This document shows positions 1-10,829 of a stretch of 64,000 nt of DNA, one piece after another; the stretch's first letter is position 1, and each line of letters opens with the position of its first letter. The DNA is taken from assembly GCF_964656455.1 (NCBI RefSeq), contig NC_135715.1, positions 42,170,603 to 42,234,602 of the forward strand. Direction: 5' to 3'. The translations under genes were made by a program, and so were the position numbers. This DNA is from Halichoerus grypus. Taxonomy: Eukaryota; Chordata; Mammalia; Carnivora; Phocidae. The notes under the pieces were generated by a model. It was not told where the DNA came from. It did not search any database and saw nothing but the letters and a program-made list of their open reading frames with translations.

Positions 1-299
1 TGAATATCCTGTTACCTAAAAACTAAATTCTAAACCTCCAGGGCCTGTTGTATAAAATTTAATAAAGAGGAAAAAAATGGGAAGAAAGATAAAGAGGGTG
101 ATTCCTCTACACAAACAAACATAAATTGCAACAGAATATGCACAACTACTATGGCCCTCGCTTCTACAGTAGTTCGTCAGGTTAAAGTGGTTATCTACAG
201 CTTCCTTGATGCTCTCAGTTCTTTACTGGTGAAGTGACCCAAACCTTCATTCCTGAAGGGAAAAGCATTTATTTTATTGGTTGTGTTTTTCAGTTATCC

Positions 300-600
300 T
301 TAATACTGAGCATGCAAGTGCTGAGGCACCCAGATAATTCCCTGAGTTCCAGCCACAATTCTCCTTGATGCTATTATGTAATGGCTCCTGATTTCGCTGG
401 GTAATCAGGATCAATCATTCCAGAAAGTAATTTTTTTTTTTTAATTTTTGCCTGTTAGTTCATTGACAAAATATAGCCAGGTGGAAGTCTCATCTTCTAA
501 TGGAATAGAACCATTGCATGTCTCTTTGTGGAAACATTCCCTTCTTTGGAGAATCAGCTCTATAAATCAAAGAGGTACAAAGTTGCTGGGACAAAAGCAG
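300..600 (-). pseudogene. ERV-L dUTPase-like remnant
   Basis: In an active element the enzyme would hydrolyse dUTP to dUMP to limit uracil in viral DNA. The minus-strand reading of 401-421 gives Gly-Met-Ile-Asp-Pro-Asp-Tyr, matching the conserved G-x-I-D-x-D-Y uracil-binding motif of trimeric dUTPases. The surrounding frame is broken by stops, including TAA codons shortly after the motif. Its position just downstream of integrase supports the ERV-L assignment. Only this motif is clear; the limits given are approximate. Confidence 0.55.
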
Positions 601-659
601 AAATCCTGCAAAGAAGTTATTAGGTTCTCTTAGTGGGAAGAGCCATTCCCCCCTTTACC

Positions 660-1260
660 CCTTGATCCCAAGATCCATTTGTTCTGACTACAGCAGAAAT
701 GGCACCATACAAGGCTCTCTGATTGAAAGCGTTAAGATGCGTCCTATAAAGCAGAACCACATACTTTCAGGAAGATGTTTCCCAAAGGGTGCTATAACTG
801 TGCATTTAATAGTCATTCCATGTTTTATTAAGTCAGCCTCTTTAGGATGATAGAGTAATTGATAAGACTGGTTAATTCCATGGGCCCAAGTCCATTGCTA
901 TATACTTCTTTTGCTGTGAAATCAGTTCCATGATTCAATACAATGCTGTTTAAAGTGCCATGACAGTGAACCAGGCATTTTGTGCAAAAACAAATGATGG
1001 TAGTAGCAGAAGCATTACCGGTAAGGAAGGGAAATCCATATCCAGAATGTGTGTCTATTTCAGTGATGACAAATATTTGCCTTCTTCATGAAGGAAAGGT
1101 CTGATATAATCACAGAGAATAGTGACATAGCTAGGACTCAATGTTGGTATCTGTTATTAGTAAATTAGGCCTTTGGCAGTGGGAGTAGCCAGGTCAGCCT
1201 TGGTAAGGGGCATTCCATGTAGTTGAACCATGTAAAGTTCTACCCACTGTGAGGAATTTC
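660..1260 (-). pseudogene. ERV-L integrase remnant
   Basis: Integrase inserts retroviral cDNA into host DNA. Two blocks are readable on the minus strand. At 671-732 the frame reads through Asn-Ala-Phe-Asn-Gln-Arg...Tyr-Gly, a typical block near the end of the integrase core. At 881-948 it reads ...Asn-His-Gly-Thr-Asp-Phe-Thr-Ala-Lys-Glu, the block around the second catalytic Asp. At the position where the family has that Asp, this copy shows Asn. Stops and frame changes separate the blocks. Domain limits are approximate. Confidence 0.6.
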
Positions 1261-1299
1261 ATCACTGTCCCTCAAAGTCACCCCTGAATGGGGCTCTAG

Positions 1300-2195
1300 T
1301 GCTGAAAATATCCATATTCAGGTATTACTTGCATATTGTGCAAACTCATCTGTAAAGCAAGCTCAGTTTTATTCTTCTTTGATTAGATGGTCATAAGGAG
1401 CACCCCAGTAATTCATGGGCTTGAATTCAGATAGAGAAGGCAATACAACAAAGCTGGTACTGAAGTCTAGGCCACCTGTTCCTACAATTCACTTGTACCT
1501 TCTGGACCTTCCTACATATGGACTCTTATGTACCATTTCCATTTGTGATAGAATTCTGATGTGCATACCCTATGTTATGGGTGGTTAGATTAGATATTAC
1601 CCAGTTCATGATGGGAATCTCAGGCCACATGGTTACCTGATCTAATGCCCCATGATTAAATGCTCAGTTTCCTACCAAGGCCCAGTAGCAAAAGAAACTT
1701 TTCTCAAAAGAATAGTTTTGTACAGAAGAAGACATAAATCAGCCCCAACATCTGTATTGTGATTCTCCTATTGGTATTTGCAAAAGATTTTGTAGAACAT
1801 CCTTATTTGCCACAAATATTTCTAGTAACGCTGGGTCTGTTGGATCATAAGAAATGAGTGGTAGAACAGCTTGTTCTGCAGCCTTAACATGCTGTGGCAC
1901 TGTGTCTTGCACTATTCCCTACTCAAGTAGATACCCTTATGGAACACTCTGTAGAAGGGATGAAGTAGCACATTCAAATGAGGTCTATGTTTCCTCCAAA
2001 TCTGAAAAGGTCTGAAAGGTGGTTGCCTCTTTCTTTATATTAAAGGTTGTGAGGAGCAACAAATGGTTTTCCAGCCAAGGGGAAATACCTCAATATCTAA
2101 ACCTACGCTAAACCAGAAAATTCACTGAAATAGTGATGGGGGAATTTTTGTGGGATTTACTTTCCATACTTTCATTCACATATGCTTTACTAAAT
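1300..2195 (-). pseudogene. ERV-L RNase H/connection region, heavily decayed
   Basis: This lies between the reverse transcriptase and integrase blocks, where RNase H and the connection domain belong. A short minus-strand stretch at about 1647-1671 reads Glu-Thr-Glu-His-Leu-Ile-Met-Gly-His, consistent with the region between RT and RNase H in this class. Otherwise stops are frequent and I cannot identify catalytic residues. Called mostly from position. Confidence 0.38.
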
Positions 2196-2199
2196 CATT

Positions 2200-2531
2200 G
2201 AAAGTACTTGTTATGCTGTGCTCATTGGGACCTATATGTCATCAATTTAATAGACCAGTGTGATGATTTATGAAATGTCAAGGCAATCAAGATCTCAGTT
2301 GAAAATATTATGGCAAAGAGCAACGGAATTTATGTAGTCCTGAGGCAACACTGTGAGGATATACTGTTGGCCCTGGCAGGTGAAAGCAAACAGCTTCTGG
2401 TGGTCCTTACAAATTGGTGTAGAGAAAAAGGCATTAGACAGGTCAATAGCTGCATACCAAGTACCAGGAGCTGTGACTTTCTCCACTAAAAGTATTATAT
2501 TTAGGGCAGCAGTTATAATTGGAGTCATCAC
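2200..2531 (-). pseudogene. ERV-L reverse transcriptase remnant
   Basis: A 78-codon minus-strand frame (2531-2295) carries the retroviral RT palm signature. It includes an Ala-Ile-Asp-Leu-Ser-Asn-Ala-Phe-Phe block (the first catalytic Asp region), then Phe-Ala-Phe-Thr, then Thr-Val-Leu-Pro-Gln. After a TGA stop the same frame continues, and at 2238-2246 it reads Ile-Asp-Asp, the core of the catalytic YxDD box, with a TAA where the Tyr codon belongs and a TAG shortly after. In-frame continuity past the stop shows decay by point mutation rather than a frameshift here. Non-functional. Confidence 0.78.
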
Positions 2532-2539
2532 CTCATTAC

Positions 2540-3700
2540 TTTACAATAGTCCACGGTCATTCTCCAAGATCCATTTGTTTTCTGCACAGGCCAAACTGGT
2601 AAATTAAATGGGAACATGATCATTAAAAGCATCTTGCTTTTTTCAATTATTTGATGGTGGCATTAATCTCTGAAATTTCCCCTGGGATGCAGCAGCACAT
2701 CAGTTTATTACCTAGGAAGAAAGGAAAAGTGACTGGGGCTTCCATTTAGCCTGAATGGCCTCGCCTCATAGGTCAAACTGCCACTGTGAAGACTGCCAGT
2801 TTCAAAATGTGTTTATTCCAATCATACATTCAGGAACTGAGGAAATAATCGCAAGTAGATCCATGGACCAATTTAGCTCACTGTGATTTAGACTTAACTC
2901 CATCTATCACATGCCCACCATAAAGCTCCTAGTTTGACTCATGGGACACAGGGACTCATTGTGTCACCAAAAATTACTGTTATTTTGGAGCTAGTGTCCA
3001 ATTATCCCTGAAAGGTCTGTGTATGCCTTTTCCCCCAATGAAAACCCACTTTATTAATGACCAACTGTTCCTGTAGGGAAGGCTTGTAAGATTTACAGTG
3101 TGTCCTTGTGGCAACAGTACAGTCTTTTCTCAAGGAGCCTCAGCATCCCTTTTGGTCAAGGGTCTCTCTGGTCTGTTAACTGAGTTAGATCTGAAATCTG
3201 GGTGAGAGGCCATGATTCCCCAGGTATTGATGAATCAAGTCAGGTTTCTTGCTACCATTCTTAGACATTTTCCTATTACATAGATAAAAATACACTAACA
3301 GGCTACCTATCTCATTCCCAGAAATCATGATAAATCAGCCACCATGCACAAAAACTGGCAAACCAAAACATTGTGGTTACCATTATATCCATTTTGTCTT
3401 TTATGATTGAAGCACACAACGTGTATTTGACAATTAAATGCTGCCACTTTGTATCTGCTATTCTGGGATCCCATCAACCCCACTGAAATTAGATTACCAT
3501 CTTATAGGCAGTACCAAGTACTGTCATACCTGGCTTACAGTGGGGAGCACCACAGAGCTTTTTAGGGATGCACGTGTATTTCTCAATGTATTTCTCAATG
3601 CCTCAGTGAAGGGAGTGTCTCCTGGGCCTTTCTATAGAATATAGTTGGGGAGGAGTGGGTATGCAGGTCGCACAGGTCTAACATTCCCAATACCCTAATA
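2540..3700 (-). pseudogene. Probable ERV-L gag/protease region, no clear domain
   Basis: This lies 5' of RT in the minus-strand provirus, where gag and protease are expected. I see no zinc knuckle and no convincing protease triad. Called only from position and from continuity between the RT block and the L1 boundary near 3719. It could contain unrelated unique DNA. Confidence 0.3.
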
Positions 3701-4134
3701 TTTTTGAGGTTTTGGGGAGGTTTTCTTTTGTTTTTTGTTTTTGTTTTTTTTAATTCCAGCATAGTTAACATAGTGTTATATTAGTTTCAGGTGTACCATA
3801 TAGCGATTCAACAATTCTATACACTACTCAGTGTTCATCAAGGTAAGTGTACTCTTAATCCCCTTCACCTACTTCACCCATCCCCCCATCCACCTGCTCT
3901 CTGGTAATCATCAGTTCGTTCTCTACTGTTAAGAGTCTGGTTTTTGTTTTGTCTCTTTTTTGTTGCTGTTCATTTCTTTTTGTTTCTTAAATTTTACATA
4001 TGAGTGAAATCAAATGGTATTTGTCTTTCTTAGAATGACTTATTTTGCTTAGCATTATACTCTGTAAATTCATCCATGTTGTTATAAATGGCAAGATTTC
4101 ATTCTTTTTCATGGCTGAGTAGTATTCCATTGCA

Positions 4135-4137
<3 letters not shown>

Positions 4138-4181
<44 letters not shown>

Positions 4182-4192
4182 TATATATATAT
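4138..4192. repeat. Compound (TA)n(CA)n(TA)n microsatellite
   Basis: About 13 TA units, then about 8 CA units, then about 6 TA units. It sits where L1 3'-UTR sequence stops and C-terminal ORF2 sequence begins, so the expansion coincides with the L1 internal deletion. Confidence 0.95.
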
Positions 4193-4199
4193 TGTTACT

Positions 4200-6595
4200 T
4201 GTTACTTTGCCTGTGCAGAAGCTTTTTATTTTGATGTAGCCCCCATAGTTTACTTTTGCTTTTGGTTCCTTTACTTCAGGGAATATATCTAGAAAAATGT
4301 TGCCATAGCCAGTGTCTAAGAAATTACTGCCTGTGCTCTCTCCTAGTACCTTTATAGTTTCAGGTTTCACATTTAAGTTCTTACTCCATTTTGAATTTAT
4401 TTTTGTGTATGGTGTAAGAAAGTGGTCCAGTTTTCCCAACACCTTTGCTGAAGACTTTTTCCAATAGCACATTCTTTCCTCCACTGTCAAAGATTAATTG
4501 ACCATATTATCGTAAGTTTCTGGGCTTTCTTTTCTGTTCCATTGATCTGTGTTTTTGTGCCAGTACTATACTGTTTTGATTACTACAGCTTTGTAGTATA
4601 TCTTGAAATCTGGGATTGTGATACCTCTAGTTCTGTTTTCAAGATTGCTTGGCTATTTGGGGTCTTTTGTTGTTCCCATAAAATTTTAGGATTGTTTTTT
4701 CTAGTTCTGTGAAAAATGGTATTGGTATTTTGATAGGGATTTCATTAAATCTGTAGATTGCTTTGGGTAGGATGGACATTTTAACAATACTTGTTCTTTG
4801 TGTTGTCTTCAATTTCTTCAAATCAGTGCGTTAGAGATTTCAAAGTACAGGTCTTTCACGCCTAAGTTAAGTTTATTCCTACATATTTTATTATTTTTGG
4901 TGCAATTGTAAAATGGGAATTTTTTCTCAATTTCTCTTTCTGCTGCTTCATGATCAGTGTATAGAAATATCACAAGTTTCTGTATATTGGTTAGGTATCC
5001 TGTGACTTACAATTAATTTATCAGTTCTAATCATTCTTTTGTTTGGTGGAATCTTTAGGGTTATCTATATATAGTATCATGTCATCTGCAAATAGTGAAA
5101 ATTTTCCTTTTTTTTTTTTACCAATTTGTATGTCTTTTATTCCTTTTTCTTTTTTTTTTTAAGATTTTATTCATTTACTTGTCAGAGAGAGAGAGAAAGA
5201 GCAAAAGCAGGGGGAGCAGCAGGCAGAGGGAGAAGCAGGCTCCCCGCCAAGCAAGGAGCCTGATGTGGGACTCGATCCCAGGACCCTGGGATCATGACCT
5301 GAGCCTAAGGCAGATGCTCAACCAACTGAGCCACCCATGCATCCCATTTTATTCCTTTTAAAATCAGTCAGATTGCTGTGGCTAGGACTTCCAGTGTTAT
5401 GTTTAATGGAAGTGGTAAGAGTGAACATCCTTGTCTTGTTTCTGTTAGAGGGAAAGCTCTCAGTTTTTCACCATTGAGTATGATGTTGACTGTGGGTTTT
5501 TCATACATGGCCTTTATTATGTTGACATATGTTCCCAAACCTACTTTGTTAAGGGTTTTTGTCATGAATGAATATTGTATTTTGTCAAATGCTTTTTCCG
5601 CATCTCTTGAAATGATCATATGATCTTTATCCTTTCTCTTGTTCATATGATGTATCACATTGATTTGTGAATACTGAAGGACTCTTGTATACTGGGAATA
5701 AATCTCACTTAATTGTGGGGATGACTTTTTTATTGTACTGTTGGATTTGGTTTGCCAATATTTTGTTGAGGATTTTTGCATTTATGTTCATCAAAGATAT
5801 TGGTCTGTAGTTCTCCTTTTTTGTAGTGTCTTTACCTGCTTTTGGTATCAGGGTTCTTCTGGCCTCTGGCAGCTATCCTTCCTCTTCTGTTTTTTGGAAC
5901 AGTTTGAGAATAGGTATTAACTCTTCTTTGAACATTTAGTAGAACTCACCTGTGAAGCCTTCTGATCCTACACTTTTGTTTGTTGGGAGTTTTTGATTAC
6001 TGATTCAATTTCTTTGCTGGCAATCAGTCTGTTCAAATTTTCTATTTTTTCCTGCTTCACTTCTAGGAGGTTACATGTTGTAGGAATTTATCCATTTCTT
6101 CAATGTTGTCCAGTTAGTTGACAAATAATTTTTCATAATATTGTTTTATAATCCTTTGTATTTCTATGGTGACAGTTGTTATTTCTCCTCTTTGATTTGA
6201 GTCCTCTCTCTCTCTTTTTTGATGAGTCTTGATAAAAGCTTATTTTGTTGACCTTTTCAAAGAACCAGCTCCTGGTTTCATTGATCTATTCTATTGTTTT
6301 TTTTGTTTGTTTTTTACTTTCAATTTTATTTCTGCTCTAAACTTTATTATTTTCTTTCTTCTACTGGTTTCAAGTTTTGTTTGTTCTTTTTATAGTTCCT
6401 CTAGGTGTAAGGTTAGATTGTCTATTTGAGAATTTTCTTGCTTCTTGAAGTAGGCCTGTCTCGCTATAAACTTCCAATTTAAGACAGATTTTGCTGCATC
6501 CCAAAGATTTTGGACCACTTTTGTTCGTATATAACATCTTTTGCATTTGGCAGTCTATATTGGGTTGATGGTCTCTTAAGTTTGAACCCATTCTT
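4200..6595 (-). pseudogene. L1 ORF2 (endonuclease/reverse transcriptase) remnant
   Basis: ORF2 provides the endonuclease and reverse transcriptase for L1 target-primed reverse transcription. A 137-codon minus-strand frame at 5781-5368 carries the RT blocks Asp-Ala-Glu-Lys-Ala-Phe-Asp-Lys-Ile and Arg-Gln-Gly-Cys. The catalytic Phe-Ala-Asp-Asp box is intact on the minus strand at 5081-5092. Between these two blocks a Can-SINE (5148-5346) is inserted, so the RT domain is physically split. A further 117-codon frame (4490-4137) and a 60-codon frame (4821-4639) belong to the C-terminal part. Stops and frameshifts elsewhere confirm a pseudogene. Confidence 0.82.
5148..5346 (-). mobile_element. Can-SINE, minus strand
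   Basis: Poly-T, then 'aagattttattcattta', a GA-rich tract, and the inverted head ending 'actgagccaccca'. It is flanked by 13-bp direct repeats 'ttttattcctttt' (5135-5147 and 5347-5359). The right copy is followed by A residues, fitting an L1-endonuclease site. It is inserted in L1 ORF2. Confidence 0.95.
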
Positions 6596-6812
6596 CACTC
6601 CTCTCCCCGACCCCACCATATAGGTAGACCTTGTCATCCTCTATATCCTTTTATTTTGTGAGTTGCTTGACTGATTTTACAGGTATATTTATTTTTATTG
6701 CTTTTGTGCTTCCTATTTTTCTTATTCCTACTAAAGGTCTTTCCTTTCTACTAGAAGTGTCCTCTTTAACATTTCTTGTAGGGCTGATTTAGTGGTCATG
6801 AATGCCTTTAAC

Positions 6813-6972
6813 TTTTTTTTTTTAAAGATTTTATTTATTAGAGAGAGAGAGAGAGGAAGCACAAGCAGGGGGAGCTGCAGGCTCCCCGCTGAGCAAGGAG
6901 CCCAATTCAGGACTCGATCCCAGGACCTGAGCCGAAGGCAGCTGCTTAATCGACTGAGCCACCCAGGTTTCC
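6813..6972 (-). mobile_element. Can-SINE, minus strand, short
   Basis: Poly-T, GA-rich middle, inverted head 'gactgagccacccagg'. The TSD is 16 bp with one mismatch (catgaatgcctttaac at 6797-6812, catgaatacctttaac at 6973-6988). About 160 bp, with an internal deletion compared with the roughly 200-bp copies nearby. Inserted in the 5' region of the L1. Confidence 0.93.
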
Positions 6973-7430
6973 CATGAATACCTTTAACTTTTGTCTGGGA
7001 AACTCTTTATCTTTCCTTCTATTCTGAATGATAGCCTTGCTGGATAGAGTATTCTTGGCTGCAGATTATTTTTCCTTTCAGAATATATCATGCCATTCTC
7101 TTCTGGCCTGAAAAATTTCTGCTGAAAAATCAGCTGATATTCCTTTGAGATCTCCCTTGTATGTAACTATTTTCTTTTTTCTTGCTGCTTTTAAAATACT
7201 CTATCAGTACTTTTTGCCATTTAAATTACTATGTGTCTTGGTGTGTACCTCCTTGAGTTGATTTTGTTGGGCTCTATGTGCCTCCTAGATCTGGATTTCT
7301 GTTTCTTTTCCCAGATCTGGGAAGTTTTCTGCTATTATTTCTCAAATCAATTTTTTGCCCTCTTTTCTCTCTCTTCTTCTGGGATCCCTATAATGCCTAA
7401 CCCTAACTTTTTGATACTAATTTTTTAGAT

Positions 7431-8600
7431 ACCTGATGATGCCAGGTAAGCTTTGATATCTCAACCTCATTAAATGTATGCCCCCTCTGTAGGCAAGTTT
7501 CAGTCCACAAAACAAGTATTCATTTGAATCCTGCCAGAAGTCCCCACTTTACATTTCATGATACCTTTATTTCCCAACTAATGCCCTTTCACATGAAAAA
7601 CTCAGGGACACTCTGAGTTTAATTACCACTGTAATTCAGCACTCACACAACTGAATATTGTTTTTATTTTCAGCAGTATCCAGCCTGCAGATACAAGAAA
7701 TTAGAGACTCTTTTAGGGCTATTATGAAAGCTGTCCGATTCTCAGACTATGACTTGAGGTGAGAGTTAATAGACCTGAGCTTGTCATTTTTTCTCTGTAA
7801 GCACTCATGCACTGAAACAACACAAGCCACACTGGGGTCTTTATAATCATAACTACTGCCATAATTGTCAAGTTCAGCAGCCACTTGAGCTCCAATAGCT
7901 TGTGGCTCAACTGTCATTTTATCAAAATCAACCAGAGGTGATAACCAGATTAATTATGGTTCTGCTGCACATCATGGCTTACTATAGTCTCATTTCTAAC
8001 TGGCAAAGGACTCAACATACACCCAAGCAAAAAGGCAAAAACAAACTCAACCCCAAGTCCCATTTTTAGGGTTCTTCTCCCAGGATCACTCCTGATACAA
8101 ATTCTCTAGCAGTATGAGTCCAATCAGAAGACAGAAGCCACAGAGTAAGTTAAATGGTATAGTTTAATGTAGATAATGATTAACTATGATAAAAAATAAC
8201 TATAAAATCCAAAGAAACTCTGTATGTTTTTCCAAGGCTAAAGGAAAGAACTCAAAGAAGGACAAACTTAGAAGGGACTCGTAATTCACTGGAGAAGTTG
8301 TGGTTTGGTCACTTGATAGAAGAGGGTTTTGCTAGTTAAGTCAGGCCATAGCTGGTCTGAAGTTGTTAGGTAAACAACAGTCAACCTTCTTGACTTTAAG
8401 CCACATGGGAGCTTGCTTAGGGACACGAGACAGCTTGCTGCTTATGGTTTCTATGTCAGGAGGGCAGAGGAAAGCTAATTACTAGGCTGAGACTGGCTGC
8501 ATGGGTACAAAGAGACCACATTCTAGGTCTGTGAGGTGATCAGGCATCACTGGATGTTCTCACACCCACAACATTGACCCCAGCCCACACCAGGAAATGC
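7431..8600 (-). other. Possible displaced 5' part of the ERV-L (gag leader/LTR), unresolved
   Basis: This lies directly beyond the L1 that appears to split the provirus, so it should be the 5' remainder on the minus strand. A 62-codon minus-strand frame (7910-7722) has no motif I recognise. A segment ending '...cagcccaca' near 8591 could be an LTR terminus (TG...CA), but I cannot find its partner end, a primer-binding site or a polyadenylation signal that fixes it. It could equally be unique DNA. Confidence 0.3.
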
Positions 8601-9699
8601 AAAAGCTTCTTACTTTTATGAGGTCCCTAAAATCAAGAATGTTTACCATTGTACTCACTTTAAATGAGAAATGTTTAAAGGAAGTTTTTTGTTGTTGTTT
8701 ATCATAGGGCATATATTGAAGAATGCTATAGCAAAAAGCTTATGAAAGTTAAAAAGATGATTATTGTGATGTTCATTTTTTTCAGAGTGATATATAAATT
8801 TTTACATTCATCAAAAACCATAGACTCAAATTCATAAAGGCCAAAGAACAATAATACTACAAGGAGAAACTGACAAATATACCATTTAAGTAACTTTAAT
8901 GATATTCCTCAGAAATTAGTAAGTAAAAGAGACAAGATTTTTAGACATTAAAAACCTAATTAATGTAATCTAAGAAACATACAAACAAAATTTGAGAACA
9001 CATTCTTTTTAAAGGAATATGGATATTTTGTAAACAACACTATTCTCCTTTGTCAATTCTCAGCTCTATTCAGGGACTCTATTCCTAAGGTTTTCTATTC
9101 ACAAAGCCAACATATTTTTTTTGAGATGTTGGTAAGAGTATCCTGATTTTTCATACAACTTGATAGGTTTCTTTGATATTCAAAAGATTATACCTCACAT
9201 ATAGATATGAACGTCTTTATAGCAGGTTACCAGGCAGGCTACAGAAAGTGAGTAATGGTCTTCACAACAAGAAGCCTGCAATTAGCTATAAGGCAAGCCT
9301 TCCATTTCTGTGCCTATCTTCTTCATATCTTTTGGAACTACAAGTGTCTGTGACTGATTTTACATTTACTGGAGTCTCTAGCAATGAAACTCTCTCAGAA
9401 TTCTCTGGATCTTTGGTTTCTGAGCCATAAGTTTTCCTCTTGCCATTGAAAAATGTATGTATTTTGAAGGAAAACTAGTAGCTTGTTATAGGGGTCTAGT
9501 GAAAATAAGTTACTTGACCAGAAATCCTTATCTTGCAATGGGTTCTCTCTGAACTAAAATCTCACAAGGTGGGATAAGTTCCAGAAAGCTCAACTGTAAA
9601 ACAGAGCAATATGTCCAATCACAAGTTTAACCTGGCATCTGAAATCACAGATTCATTCCTTAAACACAGACATCCCTCTCTTTCGTTCTTTATCCTAGG
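8601..9699. other. No feature recognised, AT-rich
   Basis: Plain AT-rich sequence. An 85-codon plus-strand frame (9173-9430) has no recognisable domain and is within chance length for this composition. Confidence 0.6.
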
Positions 9700-9935
9700 G
9701 ATGCCATTTTTTTTTTTTTCTGTAGAGATTTTGATAATAAACATTTTAGGCTTTGCAGGGCATATGATGCTTCTCACAACAACTCAACTCTATCACTGTA
9801 GCATGAAAGCAGCCATAGAAAATTCATAAATGAATGGGCATGGCTGTACTCCAACAAAACATTAAAAAAAAAAAAAAAAAACATGCAGAGGACAACACTA
9901 AGTCTGTGGACCAGAGTTTGCCAAACCCTTGCTTA
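9700..9935 (+). mobile_element. Old non-autonomous DNA transposon (MER/hAT-like), copy 1
   Basis: It contains a widely repeated mammalian sequence: 'cattttaggctttgcagggc', 'caactcaactctatcactg', 'catgaaagcagccatagaa', 'aatgggcatggctgtactcc', and a terminal 'gagtttgccaaaccctt'. An A-run (9862-9881) interrupts it. I recognise the family as a common MER-type DNA-transposon fossil but cannot name it with certainty. A second copy in the same orientation is at 20250-20455. Confidence 0.6.
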
Positions 9936-10039
9936 TATAATTTACTATTTGATAAAGAGAATTCATTTACTGATGGAGTTGCACTTGAGAGAAGACAGCA
10001 ACTCCAGTCATTCCAGAGAATAATGGAATGTAGCTAAGA

Positions 10040-10510
10040 ATGTTGATGTATGGTCAAGTCATTGCTCTACCCAAGACTAGACTAAGCCAAACACAGAAGG
10101 ACAAATAAGATGTGATGCCAATTATATGAGGAATCTAAAACAGTCACACTCATAGAAGCAGAGAGTAGAATGGTGGATAACAGGGGTTGGGGTAGGAATA
10201 ATTAGGGAGGCATTATTCAAAGAGTGCTAAGTTTCAGTTATGCAAGATGAGTAAGTCCTGGAAATCTATTGTACAGTATGGTGCCTGTAATTAACAATAC
10301 TGTGTTGTATATTTTAAAATTTGCTAATAGGTTAGGTCTTATGTTAAGTATTCTAATAAATAATACATTTATTATGGTATAGATTGTGGTGATGGTCTCA
10401 TGATACATATTTATCTCCAAATTCATCAAGTTGTATACATCAAATATGCACAGCTTTTTGTATGTCAATCATACTTCAATAATGTGGTTTAGAAAAAACA
10501 ACTGAAAAAA
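10040..10510 (+). mobile_element. L1 3' end, plus strand, old subfamily
   Basis: L1 3'-UTR landmarks in order: 'gcagagagtagaatggtgg', 'tatgcaagatgagtaagtcc', 'attgtggtgatggtctcat' and 'tgtatacatcaaatatgcac', ending in an A-rich tail near 10490. 5'-truncated. Other frames here are shadows of the repeat. Confidence 0.75.
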
Positions 10511-10829
10511 AAGAAACCAGACTACCAAAGGTACCTTAATATAGGGCACATACTTGTGTAATTGAGTGGAAGTTGTTTCTACCCACAGGCTGCATAAAAT
10601 CAAACTACATGACAAAGGAAAAAAATATCTAGAATGATAAAACTGACTAAGAGCAGGCAACTGACTCCATGTTCTTATCCATCACAGCAATGAACTATTA
10701 TGAAAAATGTGAAATTCTAAATGGGGTCCATCTGACAAATGAGGACTAGTACTACAAGATTTCTAGGTTTACTATAATTAATTATAGAGTAATTAAGAGA
10801 GTGTTGCAATGGTAAAATGATTGACAATT

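Larger units (their letters stand above)
1..3700 (-). mobile_element. Decayed ERV-L-type endogenous retrovirus, internal region
   Basis: Read on the minus strand, this stretch carries retroviral remnants in the order reverse transcriptase (about 2531-2200), RNase H-like (about 1700-1600), integrase (about 1250-660) and a dUTPase-like motif (about 420). A dUTPase downstream of integrase is the known arrangement of class III ERV-L elements, which is why I choose that class. Stops and frameshifts interrupt every domain, so it is a fossil. The gag/protease side would lie at about 2600-3700, where similarity is weaker. No LTR is visible at the left edge; the element may continue beyond position 1. 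The minus-strand L1 at 3719 probably interrupts it. Class confidence is good; exact family and right-hand boundary are uncertain. Confidence 0.72.
3719..7430 (-). mobile_element. L1 (LINE-1) retrotransposon, minus strand, internally deleted
   Basis: The left end has T-rich DNA (3719-3752), the antisense poly(A) tail, followed by carnivore-type L1 3'-UTR sequence ('catatgagtgaaatca', 'catggctgagtagtattcc'). From about 4200 to about 6595 the minus strand is ORF2. From 6600 to about 7430 it is an L1 5'-region sequence ('tagagtattcttggctgcag'). At 3.7 kb it is well below the 6-7 kb of a full element: part of the 3' UTR and ORF2 C-terminus is missing at the microsatellite (4138-4192), and no ORF1 is readable. 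Two Can-SINEs lie inside it. It appears to sit in the ERV-L provirus. Confidence 0.85.

Noticed and set aside
4138..4192. Tandem repeats as a possible CRISPR array
   Set aside because: Simple dinucleotide microsatellite in eukaryotic DNA; no repeat-spacer structure anywhere in the window.
4137..4490. 117-codon minus-strand frame
   Set aside because: C-terminal L1 ORF2 reading running into the TA/CA microsatellite; not a host gene.
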